Assembly (NCBI RefSeq): GCF_006442815.1
Contig: NZ_VFVL01000001.1
Span: 1 to 64,000 of the forward strand
DNA length: 64,000 nucleotides
From: Mesorhizobium sp. B2-4-3
Lineage (GTDB): Bacteria; Pseudomonadota; Alphaproteobacteria; Rhizobiales; Rhizobiaceae
Reading direction: 5' to 3'
Position numbers and translations under genes: made by a program. The notes under the pieces are model-generated. The model was not told the origin of the DNA. It did no database searches and was given only the letters and a program-made list of their open reading frames with translations. Below are positions 29,440 to 38,826 of this stretch, piece after piece (position 1 is the first letter of the stretch; each line of letters begins with the position of its first letter).

Positions 29440-31233
29440 TCAGCTTGCGGCAGGCGACGTCCGCGCGGCGATGCAGCGCTCGACCATCGCGCGATCGGCA
29501 GCGAGGATTTCGGCGATGAGCGCGCCACGCTCCTTGGCGCTGACGAATTCCAGACGACGCAGGCCAAGTGGGTCGATGCGGTTTCGCAGCACGGCGAGCG
29601 TATCGCTTGAGGGCACCGGCACCTCGCGGCAATCGGCGTCGAACGTCACCGCAAAGCCGGTTGCATCGCGGATTTGCTGGCGCGTGACTCCAGGCATGAT
29701 TTCGATAACGGTCAATTCCCTGGATGTCTGGTCGAGCCGGAAGATGCAGAGATCGGTGAAAACCAGCGCCTTGCCTGTCCGATAGCCCATCGGCTCGCGT
29801 TCGGCCGGCGTCAGCAGTCCGCGGGCGGAACTTGCGATCTCGACCGCGTCCACCAGCGACTGGACCGAATGACGCGGGACATAGAGCAGGTAGTCGCGAT
29901 GCATGTTGGCGACGTCGGCCATGCCGCCCTGCCCCGGCAGCCGGATCAGACCGCCGCTCGGCTTGCGCAACGCGATGGTGTTGACGCGGCCGTGCCGGTC
30001 GACCTGCGCCGCGCCGACGATCTCATGCGTCACGGCACCCGCCTGGTAATAGGTCGAGTAGGTGTCGTCGCCGCCGGCATGCGCCACGGCCGTCTCGCAA
30101 TCGAGGCTTTCGATCAGCGACAGCACCATCGGGCTCGGCGCGATGTCGAGATGGCCGCAGCTCATCGTCGCGATGATCATGTCCGGCGCGTGCGTCGCCT
30201 TGGCCAGCCGGTAGGCGACGTTGGCTAAAGGCGATACCGCGCCGGCGCTGGCGAAGCTCTCGTTGTCGAGCTCGGCGGCGATGCGGGCGGCAATGATCTC
30301 GTCGACGGTTGCTTTCTCGTTCCCATGTGCGGGCACCGGCATCGCGAGGACAGCTTCGGCGGTGACCTTGGCCGCCTTTTGAAGCCGCTCCGGCAGGCCG
30401 TCAGCAGACAGGCCGAGCTTGTCCGACAAAGTCGCGTCCTTCGTCGCGAACGCCTCCGACAAGGCCTGATAGTCGGTGACGTAAAATGGCAGGCACGAGG
30501 CCGGATAGGCGCCGCCCGGCGCGAGCGCTATGGCCGAAACCTGGTTGCGTGTGAGGATGCTCTGGCGGTCGTCCCGCTGCAGCATTCCGACTAGGACGAT
30601 CTCCTCGACCGTGACCAGCACCTGGCGCGCCGCGCCCGCCATGGTGAAGTCCAGCGCCCGCGGCCCGATGATCTCGACATTGCCGCTTTCGTCGGCGCGC
30701 TGGGCGTGGACGACGAACGTATCGAGCCTGAGCGGTGGAACGAATCCGGTCTCGATTCCGGCAAGCGGATCGGGCCTGGCGACCGCACCCGGCACGCGCG
30801 CCGTCATGTCGGAGCCCTGAGGCAATTGGAACGGCATCGACGGCAGGTTCTGCTGTGCCGCCCGCAGCGCCTGGATCATGGCCAGAGCCGTCCAGTCGCG
30901 GACGGGGATCGCGCCGTTCTCGGCGGCCGCGCGGAACCTCGGCGGCAGCCCGAAGATGTCGAGGCTGGAAAAGCACAGCTCGATTTCCACCACCGCGCCC
31001 GCCTCGAGCAGCAGCTCGAGCGGCAAGCCGCCGGCCCAGGAGACGTAACGCAGATCCTTGACGCCGGACCTGGCGATCGCGCGCAGCAATGCGATCGGCA
31101 GCCGGGCGAAGTGGTGGCCGCCGACGCCGAAGGCGTCGCCCTGGCCGACCATCGCCGCCAGCCCCTCGATATCGGTGAAGCGCGGTCGGTTCGGCTTGAC
31201 CAGCGACAATGCAGTTCGATTGCCGGTCTTCAC
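29440..31233 (-). CDS. Fused GctA-GctB-like family I CoA-transferase / ring-opening hydrolase homologue
   Basis: 597 residues. The GTG start overlaps the crotonase stop (GTGA); the longer upstream frame is shadow. The first half (about 20-300) is GctA/IpdA-like; the second (about 345-597) is GctB/IpdB-like, with GAAQVDRHGRVNT, TDLCIFRLD and IMPGVTRQQIRDATGF. Where glutaconate CoA-transferase has its catalytic Glu (VESG), this protein reads IIATMSCG, so the Glu seems absent. Family members without it, such as IpdAB of steroid degradation, open rings hydrolytically. The neighbours (crotonase, CaiB) fit a CoA-thioester pathway. Substrate unknown; transferase activity remains possible. Confidence 0.7.
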   Translation of the reverse strand: MKTGNRTALSLVKPNRPRFTDIEGLAAMVGQGDAFGVGGHHFARLPIALLRAIARSGVKDLRYVSWAGGLPLELLLEAGAVVEIELCFSSLDIFGLPPRFRAAAENGAIPVRDWTALAMIQALRAAQQNLPSMPFQLPQGSDMTARVPGAVARPDPLAGIETGFVPPLRLDTFVVHAQRADESGNVEIIGPRALDFTMAGAARQVLVTVEEIVLVGMLQRDDRQSILTRNQVSAIALAPGGAYPASCLPFYVTDYQALSEAFATKDATLSDKLGLSADGLPERLQKAAKVTAEAVLAMPVPAHGNEKATVDEIIAARIAAELDNESFASAGAVSPLANVAYRLAKATHAPDMIIATMSCGHLDIAPSPMVLSLIESLDCETAVAHAGGDDTYSTYYQAGAVTHEIVGAAQVDRHGRVNTIALRKPSGGLIRLPGQGGMADVANMHRDYLLYVPRHSVQSLVDAVEIASSARGLLTPAEREPMGYRTGKALVFTDLCIFRLDQTSRELTVIEIMPGVTRQQIRDATGFAVTFDADCREVPVPSSDTLAVLRNRIDPLGLRRLEFVSAKERGALIAEILAADRAMVERCIAARTSPAAS

Positions 31234-32018
31234 GGCCCGGCCCTTTTCACCTTGGTCGCGCTCCTCTCGGCGAACTCCCTGACGCGCCGCTGGCCGATCT
31301 CGCTTCGATAGAGGCCGCCCAGTACGTTGCGCTCCATGGCGAGGCCATCGGCCAGATCGCCCGACACCGCATGCGCCGTCAGGGCCTTCAGGCCTTCGAT
31401 CGCGGCGGCGGGCTCGGCGGCGATCATCCCGGCCAGTTCCAGCGCGCGCGGCATCAGCCTCTCGACATCGACGATCTCGTTGACAAGTCCGGCGCCGACG
31501 AATTCGGAGGCCGGCACGATGGCGCCGGTCATCAGCAGAAGATTGGCGCGGTTGCGGCCGAGCTTGGCGACGCTGCGTTGCGTGCCGCCACCGCCGGGGA
31601 TCAGCCCGAGCTTGATCTCCGGCAGGCCGAGTTTCGCGAACTGGTTGGCGATCACGATGTCGCAGCACAGCACCAGCTCCATGCCGCCGCCCAGCGCGAA
31701 GCCGTTCACCGCCGCGATCACCGGCTTGCGGTTGTCCTCGATCGCCGCGTACATCCGCATGCCGGCAGCCTGGAATGTGTCGAACTCGGCCGCCGTCTGG
31801 GCAGCGTATTCCTTGATGTCGGCGCCGGCCATGAAGCCGCGCCCCTCGCCGGTCACCACGATCGCGCCGACGCCCGCGTCGGCGGACAGCGCCTCGAACG
31901 CCTCCGTGATCTCGCGTTGCATGATCCGGTTCATGGCGTTGAGCTGGTCGGCGCGGCGGAAGGTGACGACCGCCACGCGGCCCTGGGTTTCGACCGTGAG
32001 CGTTTGATAGGCGCGCAT
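31230..32018 (-). CDS. Enoyl-CoA hydratase/isomerase (crotonase) family protein
   Basis: 262-residue crotonase. The oxyanion motif GRGFMAGADIKEY and both catalytic glutamates are visible (GGGMELVLCCD and LPEIKLGLIPGGGGTQ), so hydratase activity is likely. It starts 2 bases after the CaiB stop and overlaps the next gene, so the three are tightly coupled. The CoA substrate is unknown. Confidence 0.87.
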   Translation of the reverse strand: MRAYQTLTVETQGRVAVVTFRRADQLNAMNRIMQREITEAFEALSADAGVGAIVVTGEGRGFMAGADIKEYAAQTAAEFDTFQAAGMRMYAAIEDNRKPVIAAVNGFALGGGMELVLCCDIVIANQFAKLGLPEIKLGLIPGGGGTQRSVAKLGRNRANLLLMTGAIVPASEFVGAGLVNEIVDVERLMPRALELAGMIAAEPAAAIEGLKALTAHAVSGDLADGLAMERNVLGGLYRSEIGQRRVREFAERSATKVKRAGP

Positions 32019-32020
32019 CC

Positions 32021-33226
32021 TCAGGCCGCGTCCACGGTCATGTCGCCGGAGGCTTCGAGCGCGGCGATCTCGTCCTTCGACAGACCGAACTCGGCCAGGA
32101 TCTCACGGCCATGCTGGCCGACCAGCGGCGCTGGCCGCTCGATGGTTGCCGGCGTCTCGCTCATCTTGACCGCCGGTGCGACCACCCGCACCTTGCCGCC
32201 GCGCGGATGATCGTAACTGGTGATCATCCCCATATGCCTGACTTGCGGGTCTTCCGCCGCGCGGCGGATGTCCTTCACCTCGGCGCACCAGATGTCGGCT
32301 GCCAGCAGACGCGCCAAGAGATCCTGCGTGGCGAATTTTTTGGTCTCGGCGTTGACCTTCTCGAACACCTCGTCGCGCTTGTCGAACAAGGTCTTCAGGT
32401 CGTCATAGACGGCGAGCTGCGGCGCTTCCAGCACCTCATAGAGCGTCTTGAACGGGCTCATGGCGATCGACACGTAGCTGCCGTCCTTCGTCTCGTAGAT
32501 GCCGAACGGCGCCTGCATGCCGGGATGGCCGATGCCGGAATTCGGCCGCACGAAATCCTCGCCGAGATTGAGCACGGCGACATATTCCTGGTTGAGATGC
32601 GCCAGCAGCCCGGCCAGCAGGTTGACCTCGATCTTCTGGCCCTTGCCGGTCTTCTCGCGATAATAGAGCGCCGACAGGATGCCGTAGACCATGTTCATAG
32701 CGCCGATCTGATCGGCGAGGCCCGCGCCGGCGGGAACCGGCGCCTGATCACCGCGGCCGGTGTTGGCGATCAGCCCGGCCAGTCCCTGGATCAGCATGTC
32801 CTGTCCGGGGCGCTCGACGTAGGGCCCCTCCTCGCCGTAACCCGAGCCCGAGCAGTAGATGATGCGCGGATTGACGGCCTTGAAGTCCTCGTAACCGTAG
32901 CCGAGCTTGGCCAGCACGCCGGGGCGGAAATTCTGCACCACGACATCCGCGGTCCGGGCCATCTCCATGATGATGGCGTGCACCTTGCGGCTCTTTAGGT
33001 TCAGCGCGATCGAGCGCTTGTTGCGGTTCCAGGCGAGGAAGTTCGGGCTTTCGGAGCCGCCGACCCATTTGGCGAAGAAGGTCATGCCGCGGAACATGTC
33101 GCCGGCGCCGGCGCGCTCGATCTTGATGACGTCGGCGCCCATGTCGCCCAGCAGCTGCGTGGCGAACGGTCCTTGCAGCAGATGACTGAAGTCGAGGATA
33201 CGGACGCCTTCGAGAGCCTTGTTCAT
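32021..33226 (-). CDS. CaiB/BaiF (family III) CoA-transferase
   Basis: 401-residue family III CoA-transferase (GVRILDFSHLLQGPFATQLL; catalytic Asp expected in the QDMLIQGLAGL region, where GQD is conserved). These enzymes move CoA between acids, activating a substrate without ATP. Here it may activate the acid that the crotonase and the GctAB-like protein then process. No strong ribosome binding site; it follows the SDR gene by 19 bases. Confidence 0.86.
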   Translation of the reverse strand: MNKALEGVRILDFSHLLQGPFATQLLGDMGADVIKIERAGAGDMFRGMTFFAKWVGGSESPNFLAWNRNKRSIALNLKSRKVHAIIMEMARTADVVVQNFRPGVLAKLGYGYEDFKAVNPRIIYCSGSGYGEEGPYVERPGQDMLIQGLAGLIANTGRGDQAPVPAGAGLADQIGAMNMVYGILSALYYREKTGKGQKIEVNLLAGLLAHLNQEYVAVLNLGEDFVRPNSGIGHPGMQAPFGIYETKDGSYVSIAMSPFKTLYEVLEAPQLAVYDDLKTLFDKRDEVFEKVNAETKKFATQDLLARLLAADIWCAEVKDIRRAAEDPQVRHMGMITSYDHPRGGKVRVVAPAVKMSETPATIERPAPLVGQHGREILAEFGLSKDEIAALEASGDMTVDAA

Positions 33227-33245
33227 TTCATGTCTCGTTTCGTTT

Positions 33246-34031
33246 TCAAAGCAGTTCGGGAACGTAGCGGGGTGCTGCCGTCAGCCCGCCATCGACGCGC
33301 AGGTCGGTGCCGGTGGTGAAGCCGGCCGCATCGGAAGCCAGATAGACGGCGGCCTCGGCCACTTCGGAAGGCTCGCCGATCCGGCCGAGCGGATGCATCT
33401 TGACCCAGGCCTTGGCGAGGCTGCCGCCGATCTCCTTGATCAGCCTGTCGTTCATCGGCGTGTTGATGGTGCCGGGCGAGATCGAATTGACGCGGATGCT
33501 CACCGGGCCGAACTCGACCGCCATCTGGCGCGTCATCGCCATCACCGCGCCCTTGGCGCCGGCATAGGCGGTCCAGCCGTCGAGGCCGATATGGCCCTGC
33601 GCCGAGGCCATGTTGATGATCGATCCCGACTTTTGCGCGATCATGTGCGGCAGCGCGTATTTGCAGCCGCGAAACACGCTGGTCAGGTTGACCGCGATCA
33701 GCCGGTGCCATTGCTCGTCGGTCATCTCGTGCACCGGCATGCCGCCGATGGCGATGGCGGCGTTGTTGACCAGGACGTCGAGATGTCCGGTCTTCTTCAC
33801 CGCGCTGTCGATCAGGCCGGCGATATCGGCTTCCTGGGAGACGTCGCAATGGACATAATCGGCGCGGGGGCCGGCCGCGCGAAGTGCCGCGGCGAACGCC
33901 TCGCCGGCCTCATCGGCGATGTCGCCGAGGAAGACATGCGCCCCTTCCCGCGCCATCGCCTCGGCGATCGCGTGGCCGATGCCGTCGGCCGCGCCGGTGA
34001 TGACTGCGGTTTTTCCTTCAAGACGAGTCAT
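33246..34031 (-). CDS. Short-chain dehydrogenase/reductase
   Basis: 261-residue classical SDR. Cofactor motif TGAADGIG, NNAAI, and catalytic YAGAK with the preceding NMASAQG serine. GGAGG precedes ATG 34031; the longer in-frame start overlaps the permease. Likely an alcohol or ketone oxidoreductase acting early in the operon's pathway. The permease stop is 1 base upstream. Confidence 0.87.
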   Translation of the reverse strand: MTRLEGKTAVITGAADGIGHAIAEAMAREGAHVFLGDIADEAGEAFAAALRAAGPRADYVHCDVSQEADIAGLIDSAVKKTGHLDVLVNNAAIAIGGMPVHEMTDEQWHRLIAVNLTSVFRGCKYALPHMIAQKSGSIINMASAQGHIGLDGWTAYAGAKGAVMAMTRQMAVEFGPVSIRVNSISPGTINTPMNDRLIKEIGGSLAKAWVKMHPLGRIGEPSEVAEAAVYLASDAAGFTTGTDLRVDGGLTAAPRYVPELL

Positions 34032-34032
34032 G

Positions 34033-35028
34033 TCAGCCTCCATTCGCGCGCCGGCGCTTCGCTTCGTCGAAGGCGACCGCAGCAATGATGATCATGCCGG
34101 TGATGACAAGCTGCCATTCGGTCGGCAGCCCGAGCCCCCGCAGGCCGTTGGACAGGAATTGCAGAATCAGGACGCCCAGCGCCATGCCGGTCAGGCTGCC
34201 GATGCCGCCGGCAAGGCTCACGCCGCCGAGGACCGTCGCGGCAACGACCTGGAATTCGAAATTGAGCCCCGCCGTATGCTGCGCCGAGCCGACACGCGCC
34301 GCCAGGATGATGCCGGCGACCGTCGCCAGCAGTGCGCTGATGATGAAGCAGATGAACTTGACGCGCCGCACGTCGTAACCAGCCAGCCGCGCCACTTCCT
34401 GATTGCCGCCGACGGCGTAGATCTGCCGCCCGAACGGCCGGTGCTGCATCATGTAGCCAAAGGCGGCGAGGAGCACGATCGCGATCACCGCCGAATAGGG
34501 GATGATGTTGAACAGACGCCCGTCGGACAGTGCGATGAAGCTGTCGAGGCTGGCGTCGTCGGGGATCGCGCGCTGGCCGGTGTAGAGATAGACGCCGCCA
34601 CGCATGATGAACATCGTGCCGAGCGTCACGATCAGCGAGTTGATGCCTGCATAGGCGACGAGATAGCCGTTCACGACACCGATGATCAGGCCGAACAACA
34701 GCGCGCCGCTGACGCCGAGCAACAGCGAATTGGTATCGTTCATGATGATGATCAGCGGCAGCGCGATGGTGGCGAGCAGCGAGCCGATCGAGATATCGAC
34801 CTCGCCGGAAATGAAGACGATGGCGCAGCCGATGCCGGCGGTGAGCGCCAGCGAGGCCTGGCCCAGCACGTTGGTCATGTTGCGCACGGAGAAGAAATTC
34901 TCGACCGTCGCGGAAAAGAACGCCAGCACCAGGACGAGGCAGACGAGCAGCGCCAGTTCCTGCCGGGCAAAGAGCCGCGCCAGCATGGATGGCTGGTCTT
35001 TTGCGGAAGCCGTGCTTGCCAGGCTCAT
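34033..35028 (-). CDS. Ribose-type ABC transporter permease (second copy)
   Basis: 331-residue RbsC-family permease with eight or more hydrophobic segments (ALLVCLVLVLAFFSA, ALTAGIGCAIVFISGEVDIS, ATVLGGVSLAGGIGSLTGM). GEVDISIGS is the family hallmark. GGAGGAGG precedes ATG 35028. It is a divergent paralogue of the permease at 36614, so the transporter may be a heterodimer. Confidence 0.88.
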   Translation of the reverse strand: MSLASTASAKDQPSMLARLFARQELALLVCLVLVLAFFSATVENFFSVRNMTNVLGQASLALTAGIGCAIVFISGEVDISIGSLLATIALPLIIIMNDTNSLLLGVSGALLFGLIIGVVNGYLVAYAGINSLIVTLGTMFIMRGGVYLYTGQRAIPDDASLDSFIALSDGRLFNIIPYSAVIAIVLLAAFGYMMQHRPFGRQIYAVGGNQEVARLAGYDVRRVKFICFIISALLATVAGIILAARVGSAQHTAGLNFEFQVVAATVLGGVSLAGGIGSLTGMALGVLILQFLSNGLRGLGLPTEWQLVITGMIIIAAVAFDEAKRRRANGG

Positions 35029-35091
35029 CGCTCGCCTCCTCCGAAGGAGTTGCCCGTGTCGCAAAGAATGCTGCGGCGATGCGTCATGGTT

Positions 35092-36624
35092 CTATCCGAT
35101 CGCCGCATTGAGGATCTTCTCCTGCGTGGCTTCCTCGCGCGACATGACCGCGGTCAGGCGGCCCTCGCACATCACCGCGATGCGGTCGGCGAGGCCGAGC
35201 AGCTCCGGCATCTCCGACGTCATCATGACGACCGCCAGGCCCTCGCCGGCGAGCCGGTCGATCAGCGCGAAGATTTCCGACTTGGCGCCGACATCGATGC
35301 CGCGCGTCGGCTCGTCGACGACGATGACCTTCAGGCCGCGCATCAGCCAGCGCGAGATCAGCACCTTCTGCTGGTTGCCGCCCGACAGGTTCTTGATCTG
35401 CTGGAACAGGCTGGGCGTCTTGATGCGGAAGCGGTCGACATAATCTTGCACCGCCTGATGCTCCTTCGCCTTGTCGACGAAGCCCAGGCGGGCGAACGCG
35501 CCGAGCGAGGCGAGGCTGGCATTCTGGTAGACGGGCAGCTCGCCCATCAGGCCTTCGCTCTTGCGGTCCTCGGTGAGCAGGCCGATGCCGAGCTTGACGC
35601 CGGTACGCGTGTCGTGCGGCGCGAGGCGCTGACCGTCGACCGTGATGGTGCCCGAAATGATCGGATCGTAGCCGACGATCGCCTTGGCGAGCTCGGTCCG
35701 GCCGGCGCCCATCAATCCGAAGAAACCGAGCACCTCGCCGGCGCGCGCCTCGAAGGACACGTCGATGAGTTTCTTCGCCGTGCTGAGCTTCTCGACGGAG
35801 AGCGCCACCTTGCTGCCCGCCGCGCCGCGCTGACGGGGAAAGAGGTTGTCGATGCGGCGGCCGATCATGTCCTGGATCAGCGTGTCGTTGGTGTGCTCGC
35901 CGATCGGCTTGGTCGATATGTGGCGTCCATCGCGCAGCACCGTCACTGTGTCGGCGATCTCGAACACCTCGTCGAGCTTGTGGCTGACATAGACCACGGC
36001 GATGCCGAGCGATGCCAGGCGGCGGATGACGGTGAACAGCAGCGAGATTTCGTTCGGCGTCAGCGAGGATGTCGGTTCGTCCATCACCACCACACGCGCC
36101 TCGTGGGCGAGCGCGCGGGCGATCTCGACCATCTGCTGCTGGCTGACCGGCAGCGATCCCGTCCGCGCCGCCGGATCGACGTTGAAGCCGATACGGTTGA
36201 ACAGCGCCGCCGATTCGGCACGGATCTTCTTCCAGTCGATGGAGCCGGTCCTGCCGGTCGGATAGCCTTCGAGGAAGATGTTTTCCGCGACGGTGAACTC
36301 GGAGATCAATGCGATCTCCTGGAACACGACCTTGATGCCTTCCTTCAGGCTGTCGCGCGGCGACTTGATGTCGACTTCGCGTCCGCGCATGCGGACCGTG
36401 CCGGCATCCTTGCCATAGACGCCGGCCATGATCTTGATCAGCGTCGACTTGCCGGCGCCGTTCTCGCCCATCAGGGCGTGGATCTTGCCGGGCTCCAGGG
36501 TGAAGTCGACATTGTCCAGCGCCACCACCCCCGGAAACCGCTTGCCGATGCCGCGCATCTCCAGAGCCGACACGTTGGTGTCGATGGGCGCGCCTTCGCC
36601 GGGATGAAGGAAATCAACGGACAT
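35092..36624 (-). CDS. Ribose-type ABC transporter ATP-binding protein (double domain)
   Basis: 510-residue RbsA/MglA-type ATPase with two domains. First: Walker A GENGAGKST, signature SVSQQQMVEIARAL, Walker B VVVMDEPTSSL. Second: degenerate Walker A GLMGAGRTEL, signature LSGGNQQKVLISRWL, Walker B VVDEPTRGID. The start is ATG 36624, overlapping the upstream permease by 11 bases. Powers import of a sugar-like solute. Confidence 0.9.
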   Translation of the reverse strand: MSVDFLHPGEGAPIDTNVSALEMRGIGKRFPGVVALDNVDFTLEPGKIHALMGENGAGKSTLIKIMAGVYGKDAGTVRMRGREVDIKSPRDSLKEGIKVVFQEIALISEFTVAENIFLEGYPTGRTGSIDWKKIRAESAALFNRIGFNVDPAARTGSLPVSQQQMVEIARALAHEARVVVMDEPTSSLTPNEISLLFTVIRRLASLGIAVVYVSHKLDEVFEIADTVTVLRDGRHISTKPIGEHTNDTLIQDMIGRRIDNLFPRQRGAAGSKVALSVEKLSTAKKLIDVSFEARAGEVLGFFGLMGAGRTELAKAIVGYDPIISGTITVDGQRLAPHDTRTGVKLGIGLLTEDRKSEGLMGELPVYQNASLASLGAFARLGFVDKAKEHQAVQDYVDRFRIKTPSLFQQIKNLSGGNQQKVLISRWLMRGLKVIVVDEPTRGIDVGAKSEIFALIDRLAGEGLAVVMMTSEMPELLGLADRIAVMCEGRLTAVMSREEATQEKILNAAIG

Positions 36625-37597
36625 TGGCTTTGTTCCGGATGATGTCGAGATAGGTCGCCAGGATGATGACGATGCCCGGCACCACCATCTGCAGGTCCTG
36701 GTTCCAGCCAAGGATGATGATGCCGTTGTCGATCACCTTCAGCACCAGCACGCCGAGCAGCGTGCCGAACAGCGAGCCGCGCCCGCCGAGCAGGCTGGTG
36801 CCGCCAAGGATGACGGCGGCGATCACCGTCAGCTCGAAACCGCGCCCGGCGGTCGGCTGGCCGGCATTCATCAACGACGACAGGATCATGCCGGCGATGC
36901 CGACGGCGAGGCCGGTGACGACGAAGGCAAGCAGCTTCAGCCGTTCCGAACGCAGGCCGGACAGGCGCACCGCTTTTTCGTTGGCGCCGACCGCGTAGAG
37001 ATAGCGGCCGAGCGTGGTGAAGCGCAGCGTCACATAGGCGACGACGAAGATCAGCGCCGCCAGGATGACGGGAACCGGCACGGCGCCGACATAGCCGGCG
37101 CCGAGATCGGTGAAGCTTGCCAGTTGATTGTGGTTCTGCACCGCTTCGCGCGTGAACAGATAGACGCCGCCCTGCAGCATCATCATGGTGCCGATGGTGG
37201 CGATCAGCGAATTCACCCTGAGCCTGGTGACGACGAGCCCGTTGAACAGGCCGACACCGCCGGCAAAGGCAAGTGCCGCCAGCATGCCGAGCGCGAGGCT
37301 GTGGGTGGAATTGAGCACCGCCATGCCGATGCAGCCGACAAAGGCAAGCGAGGCGCCGACCGACAGGTCGACCTCCGCCGTGATGATGAGCATGGTCATG
37401 CCCGAAGCGACGATCAGCACCAGCGCGCATTGGCGCAGGATGGCGATGATGTTGGCCTCAGAATAGAACTGCGGCGCCGCGACCGAGATGGCGATGCAAA
37501 GCACCGCCAGCATGGCGCCCAGCACCAGCTGGCTGCTGCCGAGAAGCTGGCCGCCGATGAAACGCTTCTGCGCGGAAGCGTGTGTAAGCTCGCTCAT
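36614..37597 (-). CDS. Ribose-type ABC transporter permease (first copy)
   Basis: 327-residue RbsC-family permease with about eight to ten membrane segments (LVLGAMLAVLCIAISVAAP, TEVDLSVGASLAFVGCIG, VILGGTSLLGGRGSLFGTLLG). AEVDLSVG is the family motif. First of the pair of permeases in this operon. It is separated from the binding-protein gene by a hairpin-rich spacer. Confidence 0.9.
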   Translation of the reverse strand: MSELTHASAQKRFIGGQLLGSSQLVLGAMLAVLCIAISVAAPQFYSEANIIAILRQCALVLIVASGMTMLIITAEVDLSVGASLAFVGCIGMAVLNSTHSLALGMLAALAFAGGVGLFNGLVVTRLRVNSLIATIGTMMMLQGGVYLFTREAVQNHNQLASFTDLGAGYVGAVPVPVILAALIFVVAYVTLRFTTLGRYLYAVGANEKAVRLSGLRSERLKLLAFVVTGLAVGIAGMILSSLMNAGQPTAGRGFELTVIAAVILGGTSLLGGRGSLFGTLLGVLVLKVIDNGIIILGWNQDLQMVVPGIVIILATYLDIIRNKANVR

Positions 37598-37617
37598 ATC
37601 AGTTCGTTCCCGTCGCT

Positions 37618-37668
37618 AGAGCATGATGCCGAAGAGTGTGAAGCGGTTTTCGGGCGACATCATGCTCT
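37618..37668. repeat. Rhizobial intergenic palindrome (RIME-like)
   Basis: AGAGCATGATG at 37618-37628 is inverted as CATCATGCTCT at 37658-37668. The centre (GAAGAGTGTGAAGCGGTTTTCGG region) matches my memory of a small dispersed palindrome common in Mesorhizobium and related genomes. It sits between the binding-protein and permease genes and can fold as a hairpin in RNA. Confidence 0.7.
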
Positions 37669-37683
37669 ATCCGGCTCTAAGGT

Positions 37684-37756
37684 CAGGCGCCGGCGCCGTG
37701 TCTTCGCCGGCCGTCGGCGCCTGGCTGGCGGTCCTTCCCGCGACGCGGGAAGGACC
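37684..37756 (-). promoter_or_regulatory. Two hairpins just downstream of the ribose-type binding protein gene
   Basis: CAGGCGCCG (37684-37692) pairs with CGGCGCCTG (37715-37723), and GGTCCTTCCCGCG (37730-37742) pairs with CGCGGGAAGGACC (37744-37756), the latter as a tight stem. They begin 13 bases past the stop codon of the binding-protein gene on the minus strand. Such structures stabilise the abundant binding-protein message or partly terminate transcription before the permease. Confidence 0.65.
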
Positions 37757-37768
37757 ATGTCGATCGAC

Positions 37769-38800
37769 CTATTTCTTCAGGTCGGCCGAGGTCTTCATGC
37801 ACTTTGCCGGCGGCTGCAGCGCATTGACGGCGTCCCATTTGATGGTGCGGGTCGTGCCGTCATAATCATAGTATTTCTTCCACTCGTCGCCAGTCATCGG
37901 CGCGGTCGGGCTGACGATGTGCTCCGGCACCTGCTCGTTGTTGAACAGCTTGACCGCCGCGTCGATGGTCGTGAAGCCTTCCTTTTCCGGGAACATGGCT
38001 GCCTCGATGCGGTAGGACGGCTCGTTCTGCATGGCGTTGATGAAGGCAAGTCCTTCGCCACCGGTGCCGACCGTCAGCAGGCCGTCCTGCGACTTGCCGG
38101 CGGCCTTCCAGGCCTGCAGGCCGCCCAGCGAGGACGAATCGTTGATGCCGTAGATGATGTTGACGTCGGAATTCTTGGCGAGTGCGGCCGAAGACACTTC
38201 CAGCGCGCGGTCCGGATTGCCGCCGCCGTCAAGGTCGTGGACCATGACCGCGTCGGGGACGATGGTCTTCAGCCCGTCCATGAAGCCTTGCGAGCGCAGC
38301 ACCGTCGCCGACAGCAACGGCAGGCCGACATTCATCACCTTGGCGACGCCGCCGAGCTTTTCCTTGGCATATTTGCCGGCCTCGACGCCGGAGAAATAGC
38401 CGGTGTCGTAGTCGCAGATGGCGACCATCGTGGTCATGCCCTTGACCGGGTTGCCCTCGAGCACCACCGGGATATTGGCGGCCTTGGCCTGACGCAGCAG
38501 CGGAACCACGCCTTCCTCATTCACCGGGGTGATGATCAGCACGTCGACGCCCTTGGCGATGAAATCTTCGGCCGCGGCGACCTGCTTGGCTATGTCGAGA
38601 TTGGCGTCCTGCACCTCGACTTCGATTCCCAGTTCCTTGCCATGCGCCTTCATGCCCTTGATGACGTTCTGGTACCACTCATGCGTGGCGTAGTTGGTGA
38701 CGTAGCCGATGTGCTTGGGCATGTTCTCGGCATGCGCTGCCGCCGCGCCGATGGCCAGCATGGCCGCGGATGCGAGCAGGATTGATTTGGACCAGTGCAT
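37769..38800 (-). CDS. Ribose-type ABC transporter periplasmic binding protein
   Basis: 343-residue binding protein of the RbsB family. Signal peptide (SILLASAAMLAIGAAAAHA), then HIGYVTNYATHEWYQNVIKG and VDVLIITPVNEEGVVP typical of type I sugar binders. GGGAGAG precedes ATG 38800. The solute cannot be named; a sugar, polyol or cyclitol is likely. First transporter gene after the IclR gene. Confidence 0.88.
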   Translation of the reverse strand: MHWSKSILLASAAMLAIGAAAAHAENMPKHIGYVTNYATHEWYQNVIKGMKAHGKELGIEVEVQDANLDIAKQVAAAEDFIAKGVDVLIITPVNEEGVVPLLRQAKAANIPVVLEGNPVKGMTTMVAICDYDTGYFSGVEAGKYAKEKLGGVAKVMNVGLPLLSATVLRSQGFMDGLKTIVPDAVMVHDLDGGGNPDRALEVSSAALAKNSDVNIIYGINDSSSLGGLQAWKAAGKSQDGLLTVGTGGEGLAFINAMQNEPSYRIEAAMFPEKEGFTTIDAAVKLFNNEQVPEHIVSPTAPMTGDEWKKYYDYDGTTRTIKWDAVNALQPPAKCMKTSADLKK

Positions 38801-38826
38801 TTTTCTCTCCCAGGTTTTCGTTTGTC

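Noticed and set aside
31234..31668. N-terminal 145-codon extension of the fused GctAB-like frame
   Set aside because: Arg/Ala-rich residue content is a shadow of the crotonase gene; the real start is the GTG overlapping the crotonase stop.
33919..36642. 907-codon plus-strand frame opposite the ABC transporter genes
   Set aside because: Arg/Asp/Gln/Ala/His-rich translation is the antisense of high-GC coding DNA; the minus strand has clear permease and ATPase motifs.
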